Positions 9,070 through 19,493 of a stretch of 64,000 bases of DNA are shown in pieces; within the stretch, counting starts at the first letter, position 1, and each line of letters begins with the position of its first letter. The stretch is from Rugalucina vietnamica (taxonomy: Eukaryota > Mollusca > Bivalvia > Lucinida > Lucinidae). The notes under the pieces were generated by a model. That model saw only the letters and a program-made list of their open reading frames with translations, searched no databases and was not told the origin of the DNA. A program made the position numbers and the translations under genes. Location: assembly GCA_964017185.1 (NCBI GenBank), contig OZ024879.1, positions 45,081,883-45,145,882 on the forward strand. Reading direction: 5' to 3'.

Positions 9070-11080
9070 TAAGCTTATATGGGTGTTTAACATGGTTTGG
9101 TTGTGATTTAGTGTGGTTTAGGTGTCATTGAGGAGGTTTGGGGTGTTTTGAATTGGTGTAATATTTGGGCGTTTAGCGAAGTTTCTTTAATGTGGTTTGG
9201 GGTGTTTTTGAAGTGGTTTGGGGATATATATGATAAGGTTTGAGTGTTGCATCGCTAAAATATCTGGTTTGTGATTATTAATAATGTGTTTTGAGATGGT
9301 TTGAATGTGTTATAGCCCAGATAGCATGACAACGTTGGCCCAACGTTGGCATTGAATCGCATCGTTGGTAAATGGTTAGCCGTTGGCAGTGTAACGTTGG
9401 GCCTACTTTGGATCTATGTTGACCCATTTGTGACACAAAATCTTATCAATTTCATTTAGACAACCAAATGATACCTAAGTTGGCATAGTGATGGGAAAGA
9501 CGTTTTACTTTTATTGAAAAAAATAAAAGTTTTCCTTTCAATTATTGTAACGTTGGTCCAACGTTGGCCTAACATCGTAAGTTTCCTCAAATGTACATAC
9601 ATATGTGTAACGTTGGCCCAACGTGGCCCAACGTCGTAGGTTTCCTAAAATGTTCATACATGTGTATAATGTTGGGCCAACGTTGGGCCAACGTTAGCAC
9701 ATCAAACCCGAAAAAGTGACAATTCAAACTCTTAAATTGTCAAAACTACTATAGAAAAGCCTTTACATTATCTGATCAGGCGTAAGTTGTTACATTATCT
9801 GATCAGGCGTAAGTTGCAGGTAGACCAGAACATTCCAGTGTCAATCTAACGTATTCCCGAATTTGACCAATCGTTGTTCTGCATACATGTAATTAAGCCG
9901 TTTTACTTGTTGGCTTACTTCAAACCAACAGTCCATTAAAATGTTGTGTACAACCAGAAAACACACATTTTGCTCATGCAGAACCAAAGGTACAAAGCAG
10001 CTGCACAGTCAACCCACAGATGATCAGCGCTTTTCTTATCGCTTCCTAAATGTTAAACCCGCCTCATGCTAAATCTAACATTTCAAGGACCTGTATACTG
10101 TCCTGTTTCTTGTCATATGGTGAAATTCGCAAAAGGCAAACTTTTTATTTATTGATTTATTTTCAGAAGTTGTGCTGTGATGAAGATACTGCTACTAAAA
10201 CAGAAAATATCAGTTTGCGCATCCCAAACCAGATCAGCATGTACACATTCTTTCAAAGAAATGGAGACCTCTAACAACGGAGCAGATCGGTCTGCACAGT
10301 CGAACAGTCAAACAAAGGAATGGACCCTTCTGCACATCTACACAGTCTATCAAGGAAGAATCATACTGCACAGTCTATAGTAGGAAAAGACAATACTGCA
10401 AATTCACTAGACCAGCGAATGAACAGACGAATCAGCTCGTTCTTGTAAGCTCACCCACACAGACTTACAAGGAAACAGATCAGGCTTAAAAACAAACAGA
10501 TCTATGCGCAGTCACCGCACAATCAGAAAAAGAACAGCCTTAACAATGACGATGACTACAAAGGAGAACAACAGACTCATCCGCGCAGCTTGACAAACGA
10601 ACAGATCTACTTGAATATATGTTTGTTTGATACATGTATTTCTAATAAATAAAGATACTGAAACACGTGCAGTCTTTTCTGTCTGTTTTAGTTTACTGCT
10701 AGCATACTTCCAACATTTAGTGCACTAAGGCACAGGTACTAAGGTTGGCATTTGATAGGCTAACTAACATTAAGCCAACATAAATGTAACGTTAGCCCAA
10801 TGTTGAACAAACGTTGAATCGACGTTATCAGTACACTTTGACCTACGTTGGCCCAACGTTGGCCCAACACGTTGGCCCAACGGAGGCCCGATGAGCAAAA
10901 TGACGTTGGACCAACGTAAGCTACCAACGTTGGCCCAACGTAGCACACTACCGAAATCCTACGTTGGGCCAACGTTGTCATGCTATCGGTTGCTATTGGT
11001 TTGGGGTGGTTTTGAAGTGGTTTGGTGTGTTTTGTGATGGTTTTGGGTGTTTCCACGGTCCCTTGATTATGTGTAAGTTG
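9070..11080 (+). repeat. TGGTTTGGGG-type minisatellite element, split by a TIR element
   Basis: Units such as GGTTTGGGGTG and GAAGTGGTTTGGGG occur at 9090-9310 and resume at 10996-11050. They end with GTTTCCACGGTCC followed by TGATTATG, the same flank (inverted) as the copy at 5208. The AACGTTGG element at 9311-10995 is inserted in it. Confidence 0.7.
9311..10995. mobile_element. AACGTTGG-rich TIR element, non-autonomous
   Basis: Perfect 27-bp inverted termini start GATAGCATGACAACGTTGGC at 9320 and are mirrored up to 10987, with weaker symmetry extending a few bases outward (ATAGC at both ends). Both subterminal zones are packed with the palindromic motif AACGTTGGCCCAACGTT (about 9330-9690 and 10785-10980). 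The interior has a 25-bp direct duplication (TTACATTATCTGATCAGGCG at about 9768 and 9790) and an A/C-rich non-coding stretch. No transposase was found. It interrupts a minisatellite, which shows it is a later insertion. Confidence 0.75.
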
Positions 11081-12106
11081 GGAACCAGCAGACAATGCAA
11101 AAACGGTGAATTCCGGACCAGTGCGATATTAAGGTGTGCCGAAAAATAAACGGCGGAACAGTACTAACATACGATCGAACTGACTAGAATTTATACATTT
11201 AGGTACACCAAGCAAAAAAAAAAAAAAAAAAACACACACAAACCAGACCAGACTGGTATTCGTCAGCTGCCAAGTTGCGTTTTCTGTCAAAAAGTTAGTC
11301 ATAGAGAAATCCTACATTTAACACGATGACATCGCAAGCAAATAAAGGTGATGGGTTTGAAAACAACCAATCAGATAGTATGTATCGGTTTTGGTTGCTA
11401 TTAGTTCTTTAGAATCCTTGGGTATCTTTTACAGCTGCGCCGTTGGTGTTGAAATTATACCCCACCCACTCAACTGATTCATTGGCTAATTATTTGACAG
11501 CTGTAGCTCATGGGCATTTAGACAGTGTTCGACACTAGTGGTAGTCCAGGAGACAGAGACCAGCAAATTAATGTGTCAGTCACCTTTTTTCAGGGATACA
11601 GACTAACTAATTTTATATAGGGGCTAGCTGGGCCCCTAAAAAATGAGAACTAAGGGCCCACATGAAAACTTAGGGGCCCACATTTTTAATCGCACAAAAA
11701 GGGCAAATGCATCAAAATTTATTCAAGAACAACAATAACAGTAATATTAATAACAGTGTTCACCAAAGTTTGTGAGACCTTGTAGGACACTTGGTCAGAC
11801 AGAGTGGGAATTTTTCTGTCTGTCCGAATCAGTTTCTGTCTGACAGCAAAAAATGTGGTTTCCCATACGCATTCTTGATGCTCAAGATCTGAAGGGCACT
11901 GAAAAGTTTATCAAATTTGAGACCCCTTCAGTAATATAATCTTGTTTAAAGAAAAGTGCATGGCATGGATACAAGTTGGATGTGTTAAAATAACAATATG
12001 ATTGTTCGTTTTTCTCTCTCTCATTTCTCTTATCTCTGAGTCACTAAGAGAGTCTCAGTTCATCTGGAAGGCAACATTGGCACAGGCCTAAGAAACTATG
12101 TTTGGC
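11081..12106. other. no recognised gene
   Basis: It contains an A/CA run (about 11215-11240). A GGGGCCCA-rich patch at about 11622-11685 has a weak inverted counterpart near 17522-17530 across the retrotransposon. No coding potential was recognised. Confidence 0.35.
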
Positions 12107-12111
12107 ATTGG

Positions 12112-12358
12112 TGTTGTATTATGTACTTTTATGTGCTCTAAATCTATCAACCTATATCTGACTAATTCCTTGCTACCTCCACTGCGCATGCTCTACCATC
12201 CGCTCTCTCTCTCTCTTAAGCATGCTACCGAGCAGTCATGAAATAGATTCAGAAACATACGCACGTTTTCATAGTGTTGTCTTCATAGCCACAATTTGTG
12301 TCTAGCTACTTACAACGTTTTGTTATAAGTGAGCACTATACAACCAGCAAATCAAACA
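12112..12358 (+). repeat. 5' LTR
   Basis: 247 bp beginning TGTTGTATTATG and ending AATCAAACA, with TG...CA termini. It contains a short CT repeat (CGCTCTCTCTCTCTCT). No mismatch to the 3' LTR was seen. Confidence 0.95.
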
Positions 12359-12376
12359 TGGTGTCAAGAAGTGATT
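12359..12376 (+). promoter_or_regulatory. candidate primer binding site
   Basis: TGGTGTCAAGAAGTGATT starts at the first base after the 5' LTR. TGG pairs with the CCA end of a tRNA, as expected for minus-strand priming. I cannot say which tRNA. Confidence 0.6.
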
Positions 12377-12411
12377 AGATTTAAACAATTCTTGCTGATT
12401 GTTCCTGCAAA

Positions 12412-14916
12412 ATGTCATCGGAAAGTAGACAGGATAATCCGCGCATGGACTGGGAGTCCAAGGACTTAAACGCAGCATTTAAGCGGTTCAAGGAACATGC
12501 TGAATTTATGTTTAAAGGTCCTTTGTCATCAAAAACTGAAGAAGTAAAATGCAACTACCTCATGCTATGGGTAGGGGACAAAGGAAGGTACATATACAGC
12601 ACGTGGAAAATTGAGGACGGACACGAAAAACTGTTAAAAACTTATTATGACAAGTTTGAGGAATATTGTAAGCCAAAAACCAATTTAATCTACAACAGAT
12701 ATGTGTTCAAATCAAGGGTCCAGAAGGAGAGTGAGACATTTGAACAGTTTGTAACAGAGCTGAAAACCCTAATAAAGGACTGTGAGTATCCAGATGATAT
12801 TCAAGATGAGCAAATTAGGGACCACATTGTGTTCGGTGTACGGTCAAGCAAAATTAGACAGAAGTTAATTATAGAAGGTTCGGAACTTACACTAGATAAG
12901 TGTTTGGACATAGCCCACACATACGAACTAAGTGTTCCCCAGGCCCAGGCGATTGGCAGTCAGGCATCATCAGGCGCCGCCGTGGATTCGTTGTCCTACC
13001 AAAACCAAAATTGGGGACGAGGCCGTGGACGTGGAAGGCATAGAAGGGGACTCACGCGACAATCGAGGGACGGAAACACGCGACAATCGAGGGACCAAAA
13101 CTCGCAGAACTGTCAATACTGTGGTAACAAAGTACACAAAAACAAGACAGAATGCCCAGCGTACGGCAAACAGTGCCGGAAATGTTCTAAATATAATCAT
13201 TTCGCCAAAGTGTGTAAATCAGTAAAATCTGTGCATGAAGTGACAAGTGAACGTTCGGAATATGACAGTGATTGTGATTACGATGAGGATACTTTGAACT
13301 CATTTTTCGTGCATACGGTAGGCCTTTCTTCTTCTCAGCCTGATCAAGTATTTGTTAAGGTCTCAGTCGGCTCCTTGAATGATTGTACGGAGATTGATTG
13401 CAAAATTGACACAGGTTCACAAATAAATTGCCTCCCCGTTTCCGTCTACAAATCGATAAATCACGCTCCCACCTTGGAACCGTCCAATGCTACATTGACT
13501 GCATATTCTGGCGACCGGCTATCAGTGCGTGGGAAAATTGTACTAGACTGTATGTACAAAGGCAGGTCAGTGAACACTGAATTTTACGTCGTTGAAAGCT
13601 TTGCACCGCCGTTATTGAGCCTTAAAACGTCGCTTGACCTTGGTCTCATTCAGCTGACCCATTCTGTTGATCATTCCAGTGGTACACTGGACAAACCCGC
13701 CATCCTTTCGCAGTATAAAGACCTATTTGAAGGCATAGGTCTGCTACCGGGAACATGTTCTTTACACCTTAAGGAAGACGCTGTACCTGTAGTCTGCCCC
13801 CCGCGAAAAGTACCTTTCGGCTTGCAGGATAAGTTGAAAGCCGAACTAGAATCGATGGAAGCAAAACAGGTTATTTGCAAAGTGACCGAACCTACCAGTT
13901 GGGTCAACTCGCTGGTCTGTGTTGAAAAGCCTAATGGCCAGTTGCGGGTCTGTTTGGACCCCAAAGCACTGAATGACAATATCAAAAGGCCTTATTATCC
14001 GATGCGTACAATTGATGACATTACGTCACAATTGCACGGGGCGAAGTACTTTAGCGTACTTGATGCAACAAAAGGCTATTGGTCCATTCAGTTAGACAGG
14101 CCGTCATCACTGTTGACCACTTTCAATACGCCTTTTGGACGTTACCGTTACCTTAGATTAGCAATGGGAATCCGCAGTGCGCAGGATATTTTTCAGCGCA
14201 AAATTGATGAAATTTTCGAGCAAATGCCAGGCGTCACATCGATTTGCGATGACATCCTAGTTTTTGGAAGCACGCGTGTGGAGCATGACCGAAAATTAGC
14301 TAAAGTTCTGGAAAAATCCCGGGAAAACGGATTGCGGTTTAACCCAGATAAATGCCAGATAGGCTTGACAGAAGTCAAGTATTTCGGTCACGTTATTTCT
14401 TCCTTGGGATTGGTTGCTGATCCGGCGAAAATCACCGCCATTTTAAACATGCCGAACCCGACATGCCGCGCCAAATTAGAAACCCTGCTTGGCATGATTA
14501 CTTACCTTACAAAGTTTCAGAGAAACCTGTCTGAGATCACAAGCCCTTTGAGAGCGTTGCTGCATAAAGATGTCGAATTTATTTGGCAAAGCGAGCATGC
14601 GGATGCATTTCACAAGGTGAAAACAGCGCTGACGCAAACACCTGTTCTCAGCTATTACGATCGAAGCAAACCAGTACGACTTCAGGTTGACTCATCATCT
14701 AAGGGTTTAGGAGCCTGCTGCATGCAGGATGGTAAACCTATTGCGTATGCATCTAAAGCATTGACGCCCACCGAGACAGGTTATGCTCAAATAGAAAAGG
14801 AGATGCTAGCGATCCTATTTGGGTGTACTCACTTTAAGAATTACATCTACGGACGTCGCACCGTTGTAGAATCAGACTGCAAGCCAATTGAGTGTCATGA
14901 AAAAGCCCCTTTGTAG
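12412..14916 (+). CDS. Gag-Pol part 1: capsid, zinc knuckles, protease, RT, RNase H
   Basis: 834 codons from an ATG 53 bp after the LTR. Residues about 1-190 form a retrotransposon capsid-like domain, then a basic RGRGRGRHRRG linker. Two zinc knuckles follow (CQYCGNKVHKNKTEC, CX2CX4HX5C; CRKCSKYNHFAKVC, CX2CX4HX4C). The aspartic protease has DTGSQINCLP. RT runs from about residue 450, with FSVLDATKGYW and the catalytic CDDILVFG (ICDD where family members usually have Y-V/I-DD). RNase H begins at LQVDSSSKGLGA and includes ASKALTPTETGYAQIEKEMLA. The frame ends inside RNase H at ECHEKAPL; the domain continues in the next forward frame in the overlapping ORF, so this is a frame break. Comparison with family spacing fits a small deletion, but a +1 shift cannot be excluded. 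Confidence 0.93.
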   Translation: MSSESRQDNPRMDWESKDLNAAFKRFKEHAEFMFKGPLSSKTEEVKCNYLMLWVGDKGRYIYSTWKIEDGHEKLLKTYYDKFEEYCKPKTNLIYNRYVFKSRVQKESETFEQFVTELKTLIKDCEYPDDIQDEQIRDHIVFGVRSSKIRQKLIIEGSELTLDKCLDIAHTYELSVPQAQAIGSQASSGAAVDSLSYQNQNWGRGRGRGRHRRGLTRQSRDGNTRQSRDQNSQNCQYCGNKVHKNKTECPAYGKQCRKCSKYNHFAKVCKSVKSVHEVTSERSEYDSDCDYDEDTLNSFFVHTVGLSSSQPDQVFVKVSVGSLNDCTEIDCKIDTGSQINCLPVSVYKSINHAPTLEPSNATLTAYSGDRLSVRGKIVLDCMYKGRSVNTEFYVVESFAPPLLSLKTSLDLGLIQLTHSVDHSSGTLDKPAILSQYKDLFEGIGLLPGTCSLHLKEDAVPVVCPPRKVPFGLQDKLKAELESMEAKQVICKVTEPTSWVNSLVCVEKPNGQLRVCLDPKALNDNIKRPYYPMRTIDDITSQLHGAKYFSVLDATKGYWSIQLDRPSSLLTTFNTPFGRYRYLRLAMGIRSAQDIFQRKIDEIFEQMPGVTSICDDILVFGSTRVEHDRKLAKVLEKSRENGLRFNPDKCQIGLTEVKYFGHVISSLGLVADPAKITAILNMPNPTCRAKLETLLGMITYLTKFQRNLSEITSPLRALLHKDVEFIWQSEHADAFHKVKTALTQTPVLSYYDRSKPVRLQVDSSSKGLGACCMQDGKPIAYASKALTPTETGYAQIEKEMLAILFGCTHFKNYIYGRRTVVESDCKPIECHEKAPL

Positions 14917-16315
14917 TGCGCCGCCAAGGCTACAGCGACTCATGTTACAACTCCAGCAATATGACTTAGAGTTTATTCACATACGTGGGAAAGAAATTCC
15001 GTTAGGAGACGCCCTGTCCCGTAATTATGTCAGTGAGACATTCCCAGATCTTATAGAAGGACTTGACGCGCATGTGCACACGGTAATTCGGTCATTACCA
15101 ATCAGTGACATGAAAATAAAGCAAATACAGGACGCGACACGCTGCGATGCGCAAATGCAAGAATTGGTCAAAGTTATCAATTCTGGATGGCCTGAGTTGA
15201 GACAGAACTGTCCAAAGTCAGTTATCGAATACTGGAACCATAGGGACGAATTGTCTTGCGCCAATGACATCGTTTTCAAAGGTCAGAAATTGGTAATTCC
15301 AGCTTCTATGCGCGAAGAAATGATAAAAGCCGTGCACATTGGTCATTTCGGTGTCGAAAAATCCGTCGGACGCGCTCGTGACATAATGTTTTGGCCGCTG
15401 ATGTCAAAGCAGATAACCGACTACGTGCTAGGATGTACAATTTGTCACAAATATAGAGATTCAAACCCAAATGAACCATTGCATTCGCATGATATACCGG
15501 AAAGACCCTGGCAATATCTGTCATCAGATGTGTTTACATGGAACAATCAAGAATACATGGTGCTTGTTGATGCATACAGCAGGTACTTTGAAATTGATCA
15601 TTTGCCGAACACAAAGAGCATTACCATAATTCGCAAGCTTAAGGTACACTTTGGAAGGTTTGGGATACCTGAAATGCTAAAAACTGATGGGGGATCGTAT
15701 TACTCATCCGAACAGTTTGAACAGTTCTGTAAGGAATGGGGAATAACCCATGAGATTTCAAGTCCCACCCATGCCAGCTCAAATGGGCTCGCCGAGGTGT
15801 ATGTGAAGGTCGCAAAACGTATTTTGCAAAAAGCAAAGGATGATGATCGAGATCCATACTTGCCATTATTGCAATACCGCAACTCACCGTTGAAGTCCTG
15901 TGGTGACTTGACACCCGCTCAGTTAATGTTCTGCAGACGACTTAGGTCAGTGCTACCGTCAACAAACGAACAGCTTGAACCTAAGGTAATCAACAAGGAC
16001 GCGGTTCGGAAAAAAATGATAGAGTCGCAAACTAAATCAAGGGAGCATTTTGACAGAACGACTCGGAAATTACCACCGCTCAGAATAGGTGAATCCGTGC
16101 ACGTGCAAAGAGATAAGCTATGGGAACCTGCAAAGGTGTTGTCCCAACATAATGAGCATTCATACAACGTGCAGACACCTCAAGGTGCAGTTTACCGCCG
16201 CAACCGTAAGTTCCTGAATAAAACACCTTCACAAATTATTAAGCTTCCCGAACTGCCCCCGCAGCCCTCTGTAGAAAAACCTCAGACAAGGTCACAAGAC
16301 AGTTTCATTTTCTGA
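14888..16315 (+). CDS. Pol part 2: end of RNase H and integrase
   Basis: It overlaps the previous frame by 29 bp. It has no convincing start of its own (first in-frame ATG at 14897), so it is the continuation of pol rather than a separate gene. It opens with the RNase H tail (APPRLQRLMLQLQQYDLEF, GDALSRNY). The integrase zinc finger follows (HIGH ... CTICH). The DDE core has D in SSDVFTWNNQEY, D in LKTDGGSYYSS, and E in SNGLAEVYVK. A C-terminal domain ends in YNVQTPQGAVYRRNRKFLNK. The frame stops at RSQDSFIF, while another frame carries on (16311-16454). Confidence 0.9.
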   Translation: MSVMKKPLCSAPPRLQRLMLQLQQYDLEFIHIRGKEIPLGDALSRNYVSETFPDLIEGLDAHVHTVIRSLPISDMKIKQIQDATRCDAQMQELVKVINSGWPELRQNCPKSVIEYWNHRDELSCANDIVFKGQKLVIPASMREEMIKAVHIGHFGVEKSVGRARDIMFWPLMSKQITDYVLGCTICHKYRDSNPNEPLHSHDIPERPWQYLSSDVFTWNNQEYMVLVDAYSRYFEIDHLPNTKSITIIRKLKVHFGRFGIPEMLKTDGGSYYSSEQFEQFCKEWGITHEISSPTHASSNGLAEVYVKVAKRILQKAKDDDRDPYLPLLQYRNSPLKSCGDLTPAQLMFCRRLRSVLPSTNEQLEPKVINKDAVRKKMIESQTKSREHFDRTTRKLPPLRIGESVHVQRDKLWEPAKVLSQHNEHSYNVQTPQGAVYRRNRKFLNKTPSQIIKLPELPPQPSVEKPQTRSQDSFIF

Positions 16316-16454
16316 CAACCCACCAGAACCTCAAAATGTTGCAATCAAATCCCCGGCCAAAGTTCCGGAGCAGCCGCCTACATGTTTGAAAACTAGATCA
16401 GGTCGGGAGGTGAGGCCGAATCAAAAGTACATTGGAAATGATTGGGTAAAATAA
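16311..16454 (+). pseudogene. Pol C-terminal tail in a third frame
   Basis: About 47 codons (TCT at 16311 to TAA at 16452-16454) read NPPEPQNVAIKSPAKVPEQP ... KTRSGREVRPNQKYIG. A TRSGR-x-V-(R/K)-P motif near the end of pol is typical of Ty3/Gypsy integrase tails, so this is the real C-terminus displaced by a second frame break near 16300. Confidence 0.75.
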
Positions 16455-16692
16455 TGTAACTGTAACTGTTATGAAACCTGACACTGATGCTTATACATGT
16501 GGATGGAAAGTTTACATTTTTCTAGTCAATGAACTTTGGAAAGTACATTCGTAGTATTTCTTAAAGAACTGAGTCACTAATAGTAAACAGAAAACAGCTG
16601 ATGCTTAGAAACATTCATTCGTATACGCTACAATGCTTAATTGCACATGTATGCAATTTTGTGCATTAGCTAAAAGTTGAATTTTTCAAAAC

Positions 16693-16700
16693 AAAGGGGA
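16693..16700 (+). promoter_or_regulatory. polypurine tract
   Basis: AAAGGGGA lies immediately 5' of the 3' LTR, the expected plus-strand primer site. Confidence 0.8.
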
Positions 16701-16947
16701 TGTTGTATTATGTACTTTTATGTGCTCTAAATCTATCAACCTATATCTGACTAATTCCTTGCTACCTCCACTGCGCATGCTCTACCATCCGCTCTCTCTC
16801 TCTCTTAAGCATGCTACCGAGCAGTCATGAAATAGATTCAGAAACATACGCACGTTTTCATAGTGTTGTCTTCATAGCCACAATTTGTGTCTAGCTACTT
16901 ACAACGTTTTGTTATAAGTGAGCACTATACAACCAGCAAATCAAACA
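16701..16947 (+). repeat. 3' LTR
   Basis: 247 bp, matching 12112-12358 base for base in a visual comparison. It is followed by the ATTGG target duplication. Confidence 0.95.
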
Positions 16948-16952
16948 ATTGG

Positions 16953-17761
16953 TGACCCAGGGTCTCGCATAATGAATGCGTTCGATTGCCATTTTTATTG
17001 TATTTACAAGGTTTTTGTCAAAAGCTTGAACTTGTCAGATCCATTGGGCCAGGCAAATCGGCAGATTTTTAGTTTAAAATCAAGAAAGAAGAGCAGTTGT
17101 CATGCTCAAGATCGATGCTTATTCACATGATTATCGGAATAATCATAGTCGGAATGTCTTTCATTGATTTAAAGAAAAAGTCCTCTTTCATCCGGAACAA
17201 ACAAACAAACGGATTGATCTGTCAACTCAAGTCGTGTGCGCATGTCTTTTGGACACTTGCTAGACTGCTTTTCTGGTGAGTTCATTATCACACATGCGCA
17301 GTGGATTGGCCGATTTGCATACTCCCTTGTGATTGGTCGTTTAAATATATTCGGCGTCTGGTTCACAATATATTACAGCGATAGATTGCAGATATTTTGC
17401 GACATCGAAAACCAGTCATATTAAAAACCGAATTGAAAAAAAAACAAAAACGAAACAGTCAGTTTCGGGACGTTACGCTTCGTAGTGTAGTCACAAAGTG
17501 GGCGAGCGTCTTTTTAATTTTAGGGGCCCAGCCTGATTTTTACTCTCTGTGTGTGGCCGCTAATCTGTATCTTTGTTTTTTACTCGTTGGCGGTCCGACA
17601 GACTAATTCCATAATATCTGTGAGATTTACGCATTCGGTGTTTGCTCACATTTTTCTGGTGCTGGGCTCCGACTAATCAGAAAGCAGCTCTAGTAACATA
17701 CTGCCAGGCGCCTGACATGACGTCAAGGTCGGTTTTGGTGGCACTCACCATGCGCCAACCA
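16953..17761. other. no recognised gene; promoter-like cluster inside
   Basis: 3' flank of the LTR element. Apart from the octamer/CCAAT cluster listed separately, no reading frame shows a recognisable domain and no repeat boundary was identified. Confidence 0.35.
17304..17350 (+). promoter_or_regulatory. possible promoter: CCAAT boxes, octamer, TATA-like
   Basis: Within 47 bp there are an inverted CCAAT (GATTGGC, 17304), an octamer ATTTGCAT (17313-17320), a second inverted CCAAT (GATTGGTC, 17331) and TTTAAATATA (17340-17349). A GCGCA-rich stretch lies just upstream. This combination is typical of histone-type pol II promoters, but no histone or other recognisable coding sequence follows within several hundred bases. 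It could be a promoter of an unseen gene, a relic, or chance. Confidence 0.3.
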
Positions 17762-17903
17762 CATGGGTGAAAGTTTTCAGTATTGATACTGATTTCAGTA
17801 TTGGGAAGATTTTCCCCCGATGTATTGGTATAGGAAAACCCTAGTTTTCAGTATTGGAAAAATGGCTTTTCAGTATTGAGATTTTTTGGAACTTTCACCC
17901 ATG
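17762..17903. mobile_element. 142-bp palindromic MITE
   Basis: Perfect 14-bp inverted ends CATGGGTGAAAGTT/AACTTTCACCCATG, flanked by a perfect 6-bp duplication CAACCA at 17756-17761 and 17904-17909. Inside, TTTTCAGTATTG or a close variant occurs four times. No coding capacity. Confidence 0.85.
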
Positions 17904-18652
17904 CAACCATGTGTAATTGTTTTTTGTTCAATCAGAATTATTTTTGATCAAATTGAACCATCAAGGTCTGCAACAAAATGTAGTCGAGTGAGGTTTTGTA
18001 ACTACTGAAATGCTTCAGGGATTTTTTTTTGCGTGTCTCAGGGGCCAAAATAAGCCGCTTAGTCCAAGCAGAATTTAGGTGACTTATTTCATATCTGGGG
18101 GGAAAAAATTCCCATACACAGCTGAAAAAATAATTTTCAACAGTTCCAAACATTATTGAATTCCAGCTCTGTTGTTTGAAATGGTGTGTTACTTTGATGA
18201 TGAAGTATTGTTTAATGCCAATAATTATAAGTTTATTCACTATTTGAGTGGAAAATATAATCAACTTTGAACATGATGAAAGTTTCCCAAATAAAGGGTT
18301 CACATTGCTAATGTACAATCATATTTAGAGAAGCCACCTGTAAATAACAGATGATGATTGTGGCCTGTCAGTGGCCACATAAAATTGATTTAAGCCCTTA
18401 CATATTTTCTTTACTGACCATTTTAAGACAGTTCTGGGGTGGTTCATCTTCATGTTTTCTTTGATCTGTCTGTTGTACAACTTACTTCCTAACAGTGAAC
18501 TGTGACCAGCAACAGCTAGGGCTGATGTTTTCCTTAAATAAAATTTGAATAAGCAATATTTCTTGTTTCCATAAAATTGGGTTGACTCCATTTACCCTTT
18601 TTGATAACGCATCAGCGTTTGGCAATTAGGCATAAAGACTTTGACATATTCT
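17904..18652. other. no recognised feature
   Basis: AT-rich sequence. Two minus-strand open frames (17938-18318 and 18325-18591) have no recognisable motif or codon pattern. Confidence 0.35.
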
Positions 18653-19336
18653 GTTACCTTATCGCATAAACAGTGTAAGTGACATTTTGGCCAAAATCAC
18701 TTTTTTTGCATAAATGGATGCCTCCTATCAAAACACATTTCCTGGATTCAATCTAAATCTGAGTTAAGTTATTTTGAATTTTTGAAAAATCCCCATGTAA
18801 AATTTTGCCTAAAATTTTAGTGCAAAAACAGTGTAAGTGCACTTGCAAGGATTTTTGGGCTAAGAAAATGCTTCAGTGTTAAAATGTTGTACATGCAACT
18901 TCTAGAAATAACTCATTGAAAAAAATCTTTGTTTTGGGAATTTTTATATAAAGTCAACCTCTAATATACTCTTAAAAGAATATGATTAAGGCAAAAAGGA
19001 AGATAAACTAGTTGAAGTAGTTCTACGTTGCAGTTTATTCGTTGATTAAAATTCTCTAAAATCTTAGCGCAAAAAACAGTGTAAGTGCATTTTTGCGCAA
19101 ACTTTTTTTTTAGTGCTTAAATGTTGTATCTGAAAATAAAAATGCTGTAAACTCTTTAAATAGTGACCAACTGACCATTCTTTAACAAACTAATTTTACT
19201 CATAGATAAGAACAGTAAGTAAGATGTTTTCAAGCTGCTTTTTGATGTGCTTTTATGTGAAATACTCAAAAAGTTTTTTTTGCCCATACTGAAAAGTTAG
19301 CATTTGGTAGTAACAATGTTTATGCGCTAAGGTGAC
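18653..19336. mobile_element. TIR element with AACAGTGTAAGTGCA subrepeats
   Basis: Inverted termini GTTACCTTATCGCATAAACA (18653) and its near mirror ending at 19336 (TGTTTATGCGCTAAGGTGAC). The motif GCATAAACAGTGTAAGTG or GCAAAAACAGTGTAAGTG recurs at about 18665, 18828 and 19072. Non-coding; no certain target duplication. Confidence 0.65.
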
Positions 19337-19493
19337 GATTTATTCTTCTCCCATCCATTTTGTGACCATACATTGTCTCCTGTAATGAATATCCATACAC
19401 TGGCTTCATCTGTTTTCTTCTAAAACCTTGATAGGAGATCCTTTTGAATCGGTTGGTCAAAATACATTCCCAGGTCCCACCTACCACCTCTTT

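Larger units (their letters stand above)
12107..16952 (+). mobile_element. Ty3/Gypsy LTR retrotransposon with 5-bp target duplication
   Basis: The element proper is 12112-16947 (4,836 bp), flanked by ATTGG at 12107-12111 and 16948-16952. It has two 247-bp LTRs (TGTTGTATTA ... CAAACA) that look identical by eye, a primer-binding-site candidate directly after the 5' LTR and a polypurine tract before the 3' LTR. Gag and pol domains come in the Ty3/Gypsy order protease, RT, RNase H, integrase. The pol sequence resembles the K02A2.6-like (Mag-related) invertebrate lineage. Identical LTRs imply a very recent insertion, but pol has two frame breaks, so this copy is probably not autonomous. No envelope gene is present. 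Confidence 0.95.

Noticed and set aside
12932-13225. Frames inside the gag region on both strands (12932-13225 plus, 12970-13200 minus)
   Set aside because: Shadow frames of the zinc-knuckle coding region, whose repetitive Arg/Gly codons stay open in several frames.
17938-18591. Minus-strand frames of 126 and 88 codons
   Set aside because: AT-rich, no recognisable domain, no splice signals consistent with an exon and no supporting neighbour.
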